Part shown: positions 1 to 8,347 of the stretch, piece by piece
Position numbering within the stretch: position 1 is the first letter of the stretch
How the letters are laid out: each line of letters begins with the position of its first letter
NCBI GenBank assembly: GCA_002423435.1
Contig: DIWE01000009.1
Span: forward strand, 181,806-245,805
Origin: Clostridiales bacterium UBA6114
GTDB taxonomy: Bacteria > Bacillota > Clostridia > Oscillospirales > Butyricicoccaceae
Length of the DNA: 64,000 bases
Direction: 5' to 3'
Program-made: the position numbers and the translations under genes
The notes under the pieces: generated by a model
Told to the model about the DNA's origin: nothing
The model's input: the letters and a program-made list of their open reading frames with translations, nothing else
The model's database searches: none

Positions 1-1337
1 GCCCCGATGATATACTCCTTGAAGTCGTCGCGAAGGATCTCGGCGGGCGACATGTTTTTCAGGGCGATGCTCGCCTCGAACATTTGCGCGGCAAAGGCCT
101 CCTGGTCGATTCCGCAGATTTTGGCGAGCCTTTCGCCGGCGGCGACGTCCACATGCGTGCTCGTTGGCGATTTGTAGATCACCGTGTCGGAAAGGATGGC
201 CGCGCAAAGAATCCCGGCGATTTCCTTGGGCGTCGCGATTCCGTTTTCATTAAACAGGTTCGCGACGATCGTCGCCGTGCTGCCGACCGGCTCGTTGCGG
301 TAGTAAATCGGACTTCCGGTCTGGATGTCCCCGATTCTGTGATGGTCGATGATCTCAAGAATTTCCGCCTGGTCGATGCCGTTTATTGTCTGCGAGCGCT
401 CGCTGTGGTCGACCAGAATGACCTTTTTCCGGTTCTGGTCGATCAGATGATACCGGGATATAAAACCGACGAACCGTTCGGAATTATCGACCACGGGATA
501 GCTTCGGTATCTGGTCTGAAGCATCTTTTCCCTGACCCCGTCTATGTAGTCGTCCTGGCGGAAGCTTACGAGATTGCCCGACGTCATGAAAAAGGAAACC
601 GGGATGCTCTGGTATAAAAGCCGCGCCGCCGTGAAGGTGTCGTATTCGGTCACAAGCAGGTGGCAGCCCTTTTCCCCGGCCAGATCGATAATTTCCTGCC
701 CGACCTCGCTGCCGCAGGTGACGATGATGCAAAACGCCCCCGAGTCGACGGCCAGCTTCTGGTTTTCCTTGCGGTCGCCGACAAGGACGATATCCCCCTT
801 CTCCATATATGCGCCCATCCTGTCGGGGTTTAAGGCGCCGATGATCGCTTTGCCGGAATCGGAAAAGGTTTTCCCCGAGTCGTAAAGGAGCCTCGCCCCC
901 AGCGTCCGTATCACGTTTCCGAGCGGGGTGTTGCTCGAGGAGAGGGTGTTGCTCTCCGGAAAATTCATATAGGCGTTGGCGATATCCGAAACGGACACAA
1001 TCCCGCAGAGCTTATGTTCGCCGTCCTCGACCGGCAAAACCCCCATTTTGTTTGCCGAAAGAATCTGCCAGGCCTCTCTCAGGGACAACTCGGGAGAGAT
1101 CGGGTCGATCACATCCATGCTCAGGTTCCAAACCTGCGTTTTTACGGTGGGGAGGTATTCCGGCTCCGATACGCCGAAATAGTCGAGCACAAACGCCGTC
1201 TCACGGTTTACGCGGCCGATCCGGACCGCAGTAGCGTCCATATTGAGCCGCTGTTTGAGATAGGCATAGGCAATCGCGGAACAGATGGAATCGGTATCGG
1301 GATTCTGATGGCCCGTTATAAATATTTTTTCCTTCAA
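1..1337 (-). CDS. Putative manganese-dependent inorganic pyrophosphatase with CBS/DRTGG insert (3' end outside window)
   Basis: Hydrolyses pyrophosphate to phosphate in the cytosol. About 445 residues are visible; the C-terminus (DHHA2 region) lies beyond base 1. The N-terminus has the DHH-family metal motif GHQNPDTDS and a later DHHR motif (EIIDHHRIGD). Between them lie two CBS-like segments and a DRTGG-like segment, the layout of clostridial CBS-PPases of roughly 540-550 residues. In that family CBS domains bind adenine nucleotides and tune activity. In-frame stops lie just upstream, so the only credible start is a TTG at 1337, with no strong Shine-Dalgarno site. It sits 26 bp behind the diguanylate cyclase gene, so coupling is plausible. 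Family assignment is firm; the start is moderately sure. Confidence 0.88.
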   Translation of the reverse strand, partial: MKEKIFITGHQNPDTDSICSAIAYAYLKQRLNMDATAVRIGRVNRETAFVLDYFGVSEPEYLPTVKTQVWNLSMDVIDPISPELSLREAWQILSANKMGVLPVEDGEHKLCGIVSVSDIANAYMNFPESNTLSSSNTPLGNVIRTLGARLLYDSGKTFSDSGKAIIGALNPDRMGAYMEKGDIVLVGDRKENQKLAVDSGAFCIIVTCGSEVGQEIIDLAGEKGCHLLVTEYDTFTAARLLYQSIPVSFFMTSGNLVSFRQDDYIDGVREKMLQTRYRSYPVVDNSERFVGFISRYHLIDQNRKKVILVDHSERSQTINGIDQAEILEIIDHHRIGDIQTGSPIYYRNEPVGSTATIVANLFNENGIATPKEIAGILCAAILSDTVIYKSPTSTHVDVAAGERLAKICGIDQEAFAAQMFEASIALKNMSPAEILRDDFKEYIIG

Positions 1338-1363
1338 AAAAACACCCGGCTTTCAAATTCAGA

Positions 1364-2554
1364 TCATTCTGCTTTCCGGTATACGGAAATTTTATCCTTA
1401 CCTTCCTTTTTCGCGGTGTAGAGCGCGGCGTCGGCAAGGGAAATCAACAGATATTTATCCGCATTCCGGGGGTTATCCTCAATATACATTCCGATGCTGA
1501 CGGTTACAAACAGGTTTCCGGCGCTCTCGGAAAATTCAATCCTTTCGTCACGGACAAGGCTTATAAGCTCCTCCGCCACCCCGGTCATCTGCTCTTTCCT
1601 TTTCCCCGTGAATATCGCGAGGAACTCTTCCCCGCCGTATCTTCCCGCCCTTCCTCCCCGCTCGGCGGCGTGCTTTCCGATGATCGACGCGATCCTTATA
1701 AGACAGTTGTCTCCCATGATATGTCCATAGGTATCGTTGTAGCGTTTAAAGTCGTCGATGTCGACCATCATGCACGCGATCACCCCCGGATTTTCCGAAA
1801 GGGCCCGATCCAGATACTCCTCAATACTTTTGCGGTTGGGGATCTTTGTCAGGAAATCATTGTTTGCGTAAAACTCCAGCTTCCTGTTTTGCTCCCGAAT
1901 CAGGCTCTCGTTGATATAGGACGTAAATTTCGTCTGAAAATTCAAAATAATCATGACGCAGGCAGCGATCATCATGAGAAATGGGTTTATGATCTCCGCG
2001 AACGTGATTGTCAGACTGAGGTCGGCCGCAAGGACGAGCACCGCGTAGACGCAAAAGCCTCCCGCGTTGACCGCGCAGTGCACATACGGGTTTATCCGGA
2101 AGGCGAGCGAATTGATCATTATCATCTGTATAAACAGATAGGAGGAAAACCCGTTTATGACGTCAAACGCGGAAAAAACCGCGCTCCAGACCGAAACTGC
2201 CGCCAGCATGGCGGTCTGAAGCTTCAAAAGCGCGCCCGGCGATCGTTTCATGATGTCGAGAAGGACTAAAAAACACGCGGAAAAGACGATCATCGACACA
2301 TACATGTAAATGTACTGGGGAAAGAACTTTGCCTGCGTCGTAAAAATAGGCCGCAGCAAATAGATGAGAACCATCAGGCATTCCATCAGGAGGGTCATCG
2401 TCAGGATCACAAGCGCGGATATGCGATTTATGCGGGCGCAATCAATAAGAAATGCTCTTCGGGTCTCGGGATCTGATTTTTGCCGCTTCATTCCCGATAT
2501 TTCAGCCGGTTCGGCAAGGCCCTTCAACCAATCAAACAGCTCTCTCAAATACAC
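1364..2554 (-). CDS. Membrane-bound GGDEF diguanylate cyclase
   Basis: Makes cyclic di-GMP from two GTP. The 396-residue protein has several hydrophobic segments over about residues 45-210, probably six membrane helices forming a sensory module. A GGDEF domain follows, with the active-site motif GGEEF at 307-311 and the metal-binding MVDIDDFKRYND stretch upstream. The usual inhibitory RxxD I-site before GGEEF is not seen (GGRAGRY instead), so classical product feedback may be absent. It lies directly upstream of the pyrophosphatase gene; pyrophosphate is the by-product of this reaction, which may be a functional link (inference). A c-di-GMP riboswitch lies 18 kb away in the same window. Confidence 0.9.
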   Translation of the reverse strand: MYLRELFDWLKGLAEPAEISGMKRQKSDPETRRAFLIDCARINRISALVILTMTLLMECLMVLIYLLRPIFTTQAKFFPQYIYMYVSMIVFSACFLVLLDIMKRSPGALLKLQTAMLAAVSVWSAVFSAFDVINGFSSYLFIQMIMINSLAFRINPYVHCAVNAGGFCVYAVLVLAADLSLTITFAEIINPFLMMIAACVMIILNFQTKFTSYINESLIREQNRKLEFYANNDFLTKIPNRKSIEEYLDRALSENPGVIACMMVDIDDFKRYNDTYGHIMGDNCLIRIASIIGKHAAERGGRAGRYGGEEFLAIFTGKRKEQMTGVAEELISLVRDERIEFSESAGNLFVTVSIGMYIEDNPRNADKYLLISLADAALYTAKKEGKDKISVYRKAE

Positions 2555-2588
2555 GACCGCAACTCCTTAGCCGGGCGTTTTACAATTC

Positions 2589-3728
2589 TTAAGACAGGCG
2601 GGATTTATAATCCGCATATCCGAACGTTCTGACCGTTTTCAGCTTCCCCTCTTCGTCGATCAGGCAGATCGAGGGAAGACTGACCCCGTTGAACGTATTG
2701 TTTTTGACCATTGTATAATGCGCCATATCGCAAAACACGAGCCGGTCTCCCGGCTTTAAGGGGCTTTCGAACGAATAATCGCCGATTACGTCCCCGGCGA
2801 GACAGGTAAGCCCGCCGAGCCTATAGGTGTACGGATATTCTCCCGGCTTCCCGGCTCCTTTTATCTCCGGCCGATAGGGCATTTCGAGCACGTCCGGCAT
2901 ATGGCATGCGGCGGACGTATCGAGGATTGCGATTTTCATGCCGTTTTCGATAACGTCGAGCACGGACGAAACCAGAACCCCTGTGTTGAGCGCGATCGCC
3001 TCACCCGGCTCCAGATAGACCCCGACCCCGTATTTTTCTTTGAAAAACAGGATTGCGCGGACAAGCGTCTCGATGTCGTAGTCCGGCCTTGTGATGTGAT
3101 GTCCGCCGCCTAAGTTCAGCCACTTCATATTTCCGATATACGGACCGAACTTCTCGTCGACCACCCTCGCCGTGCGCATCAGGGTATCCGAGTTCTGCTC
3201 GCACATGGTATGGAAATGCAGCCCGTCGATGCCCGAAAGCCGATCCGGCCTGAAGTTTCGGAGCGTGACGCCCAGCCTTGAATTCTCAAAGCAGGGATCG
3301 TAGATCGGGGTCGCAATTTCGGAGTATTCCGGATTTACGCGGATGCCGCACTCTATTTTTTTGGATGTTATCCCCGCGATTTTCCCCCTAAAACGGTCCC
3401 ACTGGTCAAACGAATTAAAGACGACGTGATCGGCGTAGCGCAGCATCTCGTCAAATTCCTCTTCTTTGTACGCCGGGGCATACACATGCACCTCTCTCCC
3501 CATTTCCTCATAGCCGAGCCTCGCCTCAAAAAGCGAGCTCGCCGTAATACCGGAAAGATATTTTCCGACGAGCGGGAAAACACAGTGCATGGAAAAACCC
3601 TTCAGCGCAAGAAGGATGCGGCAGCCGGTGCGCTTTTGCACACCGCTCAGAATTTCGAGATTTTTTTTGAGAAGCCTTTCGTCGACAACGTAGCACGGCG
3701 TTTTGACGGCGCCGAAATCAAATTCCAT
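2589..3728 (-). CDS. nspC: Carboxynorspermidine/carboxyspermidine decarboxylase
   Basis: PLP-dependent decarboxylase that produces spermidine or norspermidine from the carboxylated precursor, the last step of the aspartate-semialdehyde polyamine route. The 379 residues match the family's usual size. The PLP lysine is in LALKGF (Lys43); HTMCEQNSD and GGGHH match conserved stretches of alanine-racemase-fold decarboxylases. The ATG at 3728 has a good GGGAG site that overlaps the stop of the preceding synthase gene, so the pair is translationally close and forms one operon with it. Confidence 0.93.
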   Translation of the reverse strand: MEFDFGAVKTPCYVVDERLLKKNLEILSGVQKRTGCRILLALKGFSMHCVFPLVGKYLSGITASSLFEARLGYEEMGREVHVYAPAYKEEEFDEMLRYADHVVFNSFDQWDRFRGKIAGITSKKIECGIRVNPEYSEIATPIYDPCFENSRLGVTLRNFRPDRLSGIDGLHFHTMCEQNSDTLMRTARVVDEKFGPYIGNMKWLNLGGGHHITRPDYDIETLVRAILFFKEKYGVGVYLEPGEAIALNTGVLVSSVLDVIENGMKIAILDTSAACHMPDVLEMPYRPEIKGAGKPGEYPYTYRLGGLTCLAGDVIGDYSFESPLKPGDRLVFCDMAHYTMVKNNTFNGVSLPSICLIDEEGKLKTVRTFGYADYKSRLS

Positions 3729-3738
3729 CCGTTCTCCC

Positions 3739-4938
3739 TCAATCGATCAGAACGGGCGAGAACTCTTCACGCCAGGGCAGGCCGTACCGCGAAAGCGCGT
3801 CCATAAACGGGTCGGGATCGAATTCCTCCACGTTGAACACGCCCGGCTTCTGCCATTTGCCCGTCATCACCATCATCGCCCCGATCATCGCGGGGACCCC
3901 CGTCGTATAGGAAATCGCCTGCGACCCGACCTCGCGGAAGCATTCCTCATGGTCGCACACGTTGTAAACATAGTAGGTTCTCGGTTCTTTGTCCTTAAAT
4001 CCCGTAAAAATACAGCCGATATTCGTCTTGCCCTTCGTTCTCGCGCCAAGTGTCGAGGGATCGGGCAGCACGGCCTTTAAGAATTGCAGCGGGACGATCT
4101 GTCTGCCTTCAAATTCAATCGGCTCGATCGACGTCATCCCGACGTTTTCCAGAACGCGCAGATGGCTGAGATAACTGTCCGAAAACGTCATCCAGAACCG
4201 GATGCGCTTTATTCCCCTGATGTTTATGGCCAGCGACTCCATTTCCTCGTGGTGCAGGAGATAGATGTTTTTCGGACCGATCTCCGGCAGGTCGTAGACC
4301 CTTTTTATAGAAAGCGGCTCGGTCTCGATAAACCTGCCGTTTTCAAAATAGCTGCCCTTCGCCGTCACCTCGCGGATGTTGATCTCGGGGTTGAAATTGG
4401 TCGCAAAAGGATAGCCGTGGTCGCCGGCATTTGCGTCGACGATATCGATCGTGTGGATCTCGTCGAAATAATGCTTTTGCGCGTACGCGCTGAAGACGCC
4501 CGTGACGCCGGGGTCGAACCCGCTGCCGAGAAGCCCTGTAATACCCGCCTTCCGGAATTTTTCCCGATATGCCCACTGCCACTTGTATTCGAATTTTGCG
4601 ACGTCGGGCGGCTCGTAGTTTGCCGTATCGACATAATGGACCCCGGTTTCAAGGCAGGCGTCCATAATTGACAGATCCTGATAAGGGAGCGCGACATTGA
4701 TGACGATATCCGGCCCAAACCGATCGATCAGCCGGGCCACCTTCTCCGGATCATCCGCGTCGAGCTGGGCAGTCCGGATTTTTGTGCGGCCCCCTTCGAG
4801 CTTTTTTTTCAGCGCGTCGCATTTTGAGACCGTCCTGCTCGCGATCATGATCTCCTCGAAAACCTCCGGGTTTTGGCAGCATTTATGAATAACGACGCTC
4901 GCGACACCTCCGGCGCCGATAATCAGCGCTTTCCCCAT
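3739..4938 (-). CDS. Saccharopine dehydrogenase family; carboxynorspermidine synthase
   Basis: NADPH-dependent reductase joining aspartate semialdehyde with a diamine to give carboxy(nor)spermidine, the substrate of the NspC encoded 10 bp downstream. The N-terminal Rossmann motif GAGGVA lies at residues 8-13 and the rest matches the Lys1/saccharopine dehydrogenase fold. A longer ATG at 4950 exists but lies flush against the AAAGGA site; the ATG at 4938 has better spacing and begins with the conserved MGKALIIGAGG. Pairing with nspC makes the polyamine role likely; no speA/speE-type genes are seen nearby. The leader carries a repeated element described separately. Confidence 0.88.
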   Translation of the reverse strand: MGKALIIGAGGVASVVIHKCCQNPEVFEEIMIASRTVSKCDALKKKLEGGRTKIRTAQLDADDPEKVARLIDRFGPDIVINVALPYQDLSIMDACLETGVHYVDTANYEPPDVAKFEYKWQWAYREKFRKAGITGLLGSGFDPGVTGVFSAYAQKHYFDEIHTIDIVDANAGDHGYPFATNFNPEINIREVTAKGSYFENGRFIETEPLSIKRVYDLPEIGPKNIYLLHHEEMESLAINIRGIKRIRFWMTFSDSYLSHLRVLENVGMTSIEPIEFEGRQIVPLQFLKAVLPDPSTLGARTKGKTNIGCIFTGFKDKEPRTYYVYNVCDHEECFREVGSQAISYTTGVPAMIGAMMVMTGKWQKPGVFNVEEFDPDPFMDALSRYGLPWREEFSPVLID

Positions 4939-4941
4939 TTG

Positions 4942-5023
4942 TATGACCATTCCTTTCCGCTACGCTTTTTGGCACAAAACAACCATGAAAAAGGAATGGT
5001 CATATTGTGCATATGTTGCGGTT
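4942..5023 (-). repeat. Leader repeat copy 1 with inverted repeat enclosing the ribosome-binding region
   Basis: Read on the minus strand, a tag AACCGCAACATATGCACAA (5023-5005) is followed by TATGACCATTCCTTT (5004-4990). The perfect 15-base complement AAAGGAATGGTCATA (4956-4942) is the ribosome-binding region of the synthase gene. Folding would hide the Shine-Dalgarno site. The tag recurs before dctQ and before the transketolase C-terminal gene. Confidence 0.6.
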
Positions 5024-5113
5024 GCCCAGGGCGAGCAACACGCACGCAAATCTTGAAGTTTGAATTCCTTCAAACTTTCACTCCAAAGTGCTTTTTTCGA
5101 AATTACAATGGTA

Positions 5114-5142
5114 ATTATATAGTTAATGTTTCCATCAATCAA
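5114..5142 (-). promoter_or_regulatory. Promoter of the polyamine pair
   Basis: Minus-strand -35 TTGATT (5142-5137), 17-bp spacer, -10 TATAAT (5119-5114). It would give a 5' leader of about 170 nt. The 359-bp stretch between genes (4939-5297) otherwise holds the leader repeat, a small AGTTTGAA/TTCAAACT hairpin near 5054-5080 and the terminator at 5238-5277; I see no credible gene in it. Confidence 0.6.
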
Positions 5143-5237
5143 GAAAATTTGCATCAGGGCTCCCTGAAAGCGCAAATATTTTAAGCCGCCCGTTTTCTTT
5201 TTCCCGCAAATCGGCCGGCGTATGCAAACCCGGAGTC

Positions 5238-5277
5238 AAAAAAACCGGCGGACTGAAACGACTCGCAGTCCGCCGGT
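5238..5277 (-). terminator. Intrinsic terminator after the VOC gene pair
   Basis: A 12-bp perfect stem, ACCGGCGGACTG/CAGTCCGCCGGT (5244-5255 with 5266-5277), is followed on the minus strand by a run of T. It ends the transcript of the two VOC genes and separates it from the polyamine operon. Confidence 0.88.
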
Positions 5278-5297
5278 CTTGCCCCGATTTCCTATTC

Positions 5298-5663
5298 CTA
5301 TCCGTTTTCTGTTAGCTGCACCTCAAAGCCGTCCGGGTCCTCAATAAAGAAAAACCGCGTCTTTGGCGACGGAGAAAACGGCCCCTTTGTAATCGGAATC
5401 TGTTTTTGTTTCACATATTCGGCGGCCTTGTCCAGCGAATCAACCTTAAAACCGATTGAAACCCCGGCACCCTTGTTTTTCGTCCCGCCGCCGCGGTTTG
5501 ATAACAGCTCGATTTTGGGTTTGTCCTCTTCCCCGAGCATCGCGATCTCGACGCCCTCACCCGGGCTGAACCTGCTCAAAACCTTAAGGCCGAGCAGCTC
5601 GTGATAAAACCGAAGGGACTCTTCAAAATCGTCGACATGCAGCGTTACCCAGCAAAAATCCAT
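5298..5663 (-). CDS. VOC (glyoxalase/bleomycin resistance) family protein
   Basis: Small metal-binding VOC-fold protein, 121 residues from the ATG at 5663, which has GGAGG five bases upstream (an in-frame ATG at 5681 is less well placed). Two beta-alpha-beta-beta-beta modules are readable: WVTLHVDDFEESLRFYHELLG at the N-terminus and FFFIEDPDGFEVQLTE at the C-terminus, where Glu is a usual metal ligand. Substrate is unknown; glyoxalase I-like, ring-cleaving or resistance roles are possible. The next VOC gene upstream on the same strand is probably co-transcribed (26 bp gap). Confidence 0.8.
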   Translation of the reverse strand: MDFCWVTLHVDDFEESLRFYHELLGLKVLSRFSPGEGVEIAMLGEEDKPKIELLSNRGGGTKNKGAGVSIGFKVDSLDKAAEYVKQKQIPITKGPFSPSPKTRFFFIEDPDGFEVQLTENG

Positions 5664-5689
5664 GCTGACCTCCATTTCCAAACGCGGGG

Positions 5690-6055
5690 TTACTTTCTTG
5701 CCAGGATCTCCATCCAGTAGCCGTCGGGGTCCTTGATGAAATAGAGATCCATCTTCTTGTTCTCATAGCAAATGCAGCCCATTTTCTCATGCGTCTCGCG
5801 GGCCGCCTTCGGATCGTCGACGTAAAATGCGACGTGCCACTCGTTGTCGCCGAGGTTATACGGCTCCTTGCGGTCGCGAAGCCATGTGAGCTCGAGCAGG
5901 TAGTCCGTCGTCCCGTCGCCGAGAAATACGATGCAAAAGCTGCCGTCGGGCGCCTCTTTCCGCCTGACCTCAGAAAGGCCGAGGGCCTCTTCATAAAAAG
6001 CGATGCTCTTTTCGAGATCCAGTACGTTGATATTTGTGTGAAGAAATCTGGCCAT
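5690..6055 (-). CDS. VOC family protein, lactoylglutathione lyase-like
   Basis: A 121-residue VOC protein with the glyoxalase I-like pattern: MARFLHTNINVLDLEKSI at the start, EALGL, LELTW (a probable metal-binding Glu), WHVAFYV and the C-terminal DPDGYWMEIL. It could isomerise a thiol hemiacetal of methylglyoxal, but the thiol cofactor is unknown in such bacteria. Start taken at ATG 6055, 10 nt after GGTGAGG; a GTG at 6070 is possible. It is followed by a second, divergent VOC protein, so the two may work as a pair. Confidence 0.8.
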   Translation of the reverse strand: MARFLHTNINVLDLEKSIAFYEEALGLSEVRRKEAPDGSFCIVFLGDGTTDYLLELTWLRDRKEPYNLGDNEWHVAFYVDDPKAARETHEKMGCICYENKKMDLYFIKDPDGYWMEILARK

Positions 6056-6148
6056 TTTTTGTCGCCTCACCTATCATAATTTCGCATTTGTTTAAGGCCG
6101 CCGGTTTACAACCGCTATATTTGATTAGTATGCCGGAGGAGTACCGGG

Positions 6149-6889
6149 TTATTCCCCACCCGCGAGCTCTCTGATGCGCGCGTTTGCATCTTTATTGTAC
6201 ACGCCGCCGTGGAAGCAAAGCACAGTCTCGACGTCGAAATGCGTAAACTTCCGGAGCGACCTTACGGCAAGCTCCAGGTCTTTCGCAGCGGGCGGGCGGG
6301 GTCCGCAGAGTACGCCGTCCTGAACGATCATCGCGTCGCCCGGAATCAGGGTTTTGCTTTTTTTGTGATAAAGGCTTATGTGCCCGTCGGTGTGGCCGGG
6401 TGTAAAAATCACGGTGATGCCGCCGCAAAACGGCAGCTCCTCGCCGTCTTTCACCGCCCTGTCGACCTTTGCCCTCGGCGGGCTTGAAAGCATGGCCTCA
6501 AAGCCGGGGCGCGCGTCCTCCGGCATGGAGTCCAAAAGCTTTTTCTTTTCCAGGGGCGTCGTCTTGATCAGCGGGCGTTCCCCTTCGATATACGGCTTTT
6601 CAAGCTCGTGTGCGATGACCTCCACACGGCCGCCCAGCGCGCTTACAAGGTCGGGCAGGCTGCCGATGTGGTCAAAATCCTGATGGGTGATGATCACCCG
6701 GCCGATCCTCCCAAAGGGCACGTCCGTTTTGCTTACGGCCTCGCGGATCATCGGGAAAAGCCCGGGATAACCCGTATCGACCAGGACTACGTCTTTGTCG
6801 TCGTACAGAAGCGCGGGGAAGATCGTCCTGCGCGCACTTCCGAAGTCCTTATAAATCTCGATCGTTTCAACTCCCTGCGCGATCTTCAT
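6149..6889 (-). CDS. Metallo-beta-lactamase fold hydrolase
   Basis: A 246-residue MBL-fold hydrolase of the glyoxalase II-like group. The zinc motif is THQDFDHIGS (His69, Asp71, Asp73, His74), with the second His of HxHxDH replaced by Asp, and later GHTDGHISLY and CFHGG supply further ligands. The substrate is likely a small ester or thioester; glyoxalase II-like work beside the two VOC genes is a reasonable guess. AAGGAG lies upstream of the ATG. No signal peptide, so cytosolic. Confidence 0.82.
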   Translation of the reverse strand: MKIAQGVETIEIYKDFGSARRTIFPALLYDDKDVVLVDTGYPGLFPMIREAVSKTDVPFGRIGRVIITHQDFDHIGSLPDLVSALGGRVEVIAHELEKPYIEGERPLIKTTPLEKKKLLDSMPEDARPGFEAMLSSPPRAKVDRAVKDGEELPFCGGITVIFTPGHTDGHISLYHKKSKTLIPGDAMIVQDGVLCGPRPPAAKDLELAVRSLRKFTHFDVETVLCFHGGVYNKDANARIRELAGGE

Positions 6890-6973
6890 GGCACACCCAT
6901 CTCCTTATTAAAAATTTCCGGAATAAAACTTATTTTGTCCCGGTACCTGCCGGGTGGCACGCTTTTTCCGGTT

Positions 6974-8347
6974 TTAGCCGGATCGAAACCGGGATTTGAG
7001 CCGGGCTTTGAGCGATCTCAGAAGGCGTGCGCCGCCGGCCTTGCGGATTTTTATCCGGGCATGCGAAATCTCATGCGGCGAAAGCCTGCACTTAAAGTCC
7101 TGGCTTCCGTTTTCGCTGTAATAGCCGAAATCGAGCTCGTCGCAAAGCCTTTGGGCAAACGCCGGGGCATCCTCCCCGGAGAAGACGTCGGTTGCGGCGG
7201 CGAGTCTTGTGAGATAGCTTTTATGAGTTTCGCCGGAGAGTCTTTTAAGCCCGCGCCTTTTGCCGAAACGCTGGAGGCTTAGGAGCAGGCCGACGGGGGT
7301 TTTCCGGTAGACGACGGATAAAACGAAAAATTTCAACCGTTCTCTCGCGGCGTTTATCAGCCGCCGGAGCAGCGAAAGCCTGTCAGAACGCACCTTTTCC
7401 TGTTTTAAGCGTTCGCCGCCGAAAACAGACGAGATCCTTGTGTGCCGAAACCGCATCAACAAAAACGCGATCAGGGCGATGACCGCGGCGACCGCGAGAG
7501 CGCCCAGGACCATGAGCGCCGTCTCATTGACCGACAGATCGGAGGTCTCAAATTCGGGAATTTTGAATTGGGGCTGCTCCGGCGGGAGCCCTTCCTCCGT
7601 GGGCGGAGGGGGCAAAAGCGAAATCAGGAACATGATGATGCTGCCGATCAGATGAAATATGAATTTCACCGAAGCCCCGATGAAAGCCAAAACGGCGGTG
7701 GTGGCTTCGCGCACCGCGCCGCTTAGAAAGCCGGCGTACAGAAGGAGCAAAACGGCAAGCGCCAGGGAAATCGCGCCGAAGATCAGCGCCGCCCACCGCC
7801 CGGAGACGCTCAGCGTGTTTCCATGCTCGCTCGATATGCGGAATTTGATCATTGCGGCGATGTTCAAAAGCAGGACAAGGAACATGATGACATTGTACGA
7901 GACCGGGACTTCGAAGCCGCCGATCTGGAAAAAGTACAGGAAAAGGACCAGGATAACGCAGCCCTCGGTATGCGTAAGGGTTGACTGCGGCGTCACCGGA
8001 TGGAGCACAAGATAATACTCGCGGCACACCGTGATCAGAAGGAAAACCGCGGCGAAGGCGTACGCCAGGGCGCCGCCGAGCCTGCCGGAGACCAGGTAAA
8101 GGAAAAGAGCCTCCGCGGCGTAGAGAAAACCGTTTAAAAAGGCGATGGCGGGAATGGTCCTCGGCTTCTTCAGGAACCAATAATTTATGAAATATCCCAG
8201 AAGGCCGCATGAAAACCAGGGCAGATAGCCGATGTCGGAGACAACCCCGGTCTCCGAAAACGAAAAAATCAGGTAAAGCGTGTTTACAATACTGATATCG
8301 TTTACGACGGAGACGGCGTTTGCAAAAAGATCGTTTTTTTGCTTCAT
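6974..8347 (-). CDS. Multi-pass membrane protein with DUF4129-like C-terminus
   Basis: 457 residues with about six to seven hydrophobic helices over residues 15-240, a proline-rich linker (SLLPPPPTEEG), one further helix, and a soluble basic C-terminal domain (GETHKSYLTRLAAA through LDFGYYSENG) resembling the DUF4129 domain found after transglutaminase-like proteins. No transglutaminase triad is seen. Its start overlaps the DUF58 stop by 4 bp, and MoxR precedes that, the standard MoxR-DUF58-DUF4129 arrangement. Function unknown; in related loci the set is linked to chaperone-assisted assembly of envelope or metal-dependent proteins. Confidence 0.75.
   Translation of the reverse strand: MKQKNDLFANAVSVVNDISIVNTLYLIFSFSETGVVSDIGYLPWFSCGLLGYFINYWFLKKPRTIPAIAFLNGFLYAAEALFLYLVSGRLGGALAYAFAAVFLLITVCREYYLVLHPVTPQSTLTHTEGCVILVLFLYFFQIGGFEVPVSYNVIMFLVLLLNIAAMIKFRISSEHGNTLSVSGRWAALIFGAISLALAVLLLLYAGFLSGAVREATTAVLAFIGASVKFIFHLIGSIIMFLISLLPPPPTEEGLPPEQPQFKIPEFETSDLSVNETALMVLGALAVAAVIALIAFLLMRFRHTRISSVFGGERLKQEKVRSDRLSLLRRLINAARERLKFFVLSVVYRKTPVGLLLSLQRFGKRRGLKRLSGETHKSYLTRLAAATDVFSGEDAPAFAQRLCDELDFGYYSENGSQDFKCRLSPHEISHARIKIRKAGGARLLRSLKARLKSRFRSG

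Noticed and set aside
5006..5040. GCCCTGGGC in the leader, like part of the ZTP riboswitch
   Set aside because: The other consensus parts of that riboswitch are absent and the bases are not shared by the other leader copies.
4985..5056. Plus-strand 23-codon frame starting MKKEWSYCAY in the leader repeat
   Set aside because: No ribosome site or promoter on that strand; it is the complement of the leader repeat. Kept only as a hint that the repeat may be decayed coding DNA.
4960..5175. 71-residue minus-strand open frame in the polyamine leader
   Set aside because: No ribosome site or family; the region is better explained as promoter and leader repeat. Part of it resembles the dctQ uORF in frame, so it was noted.
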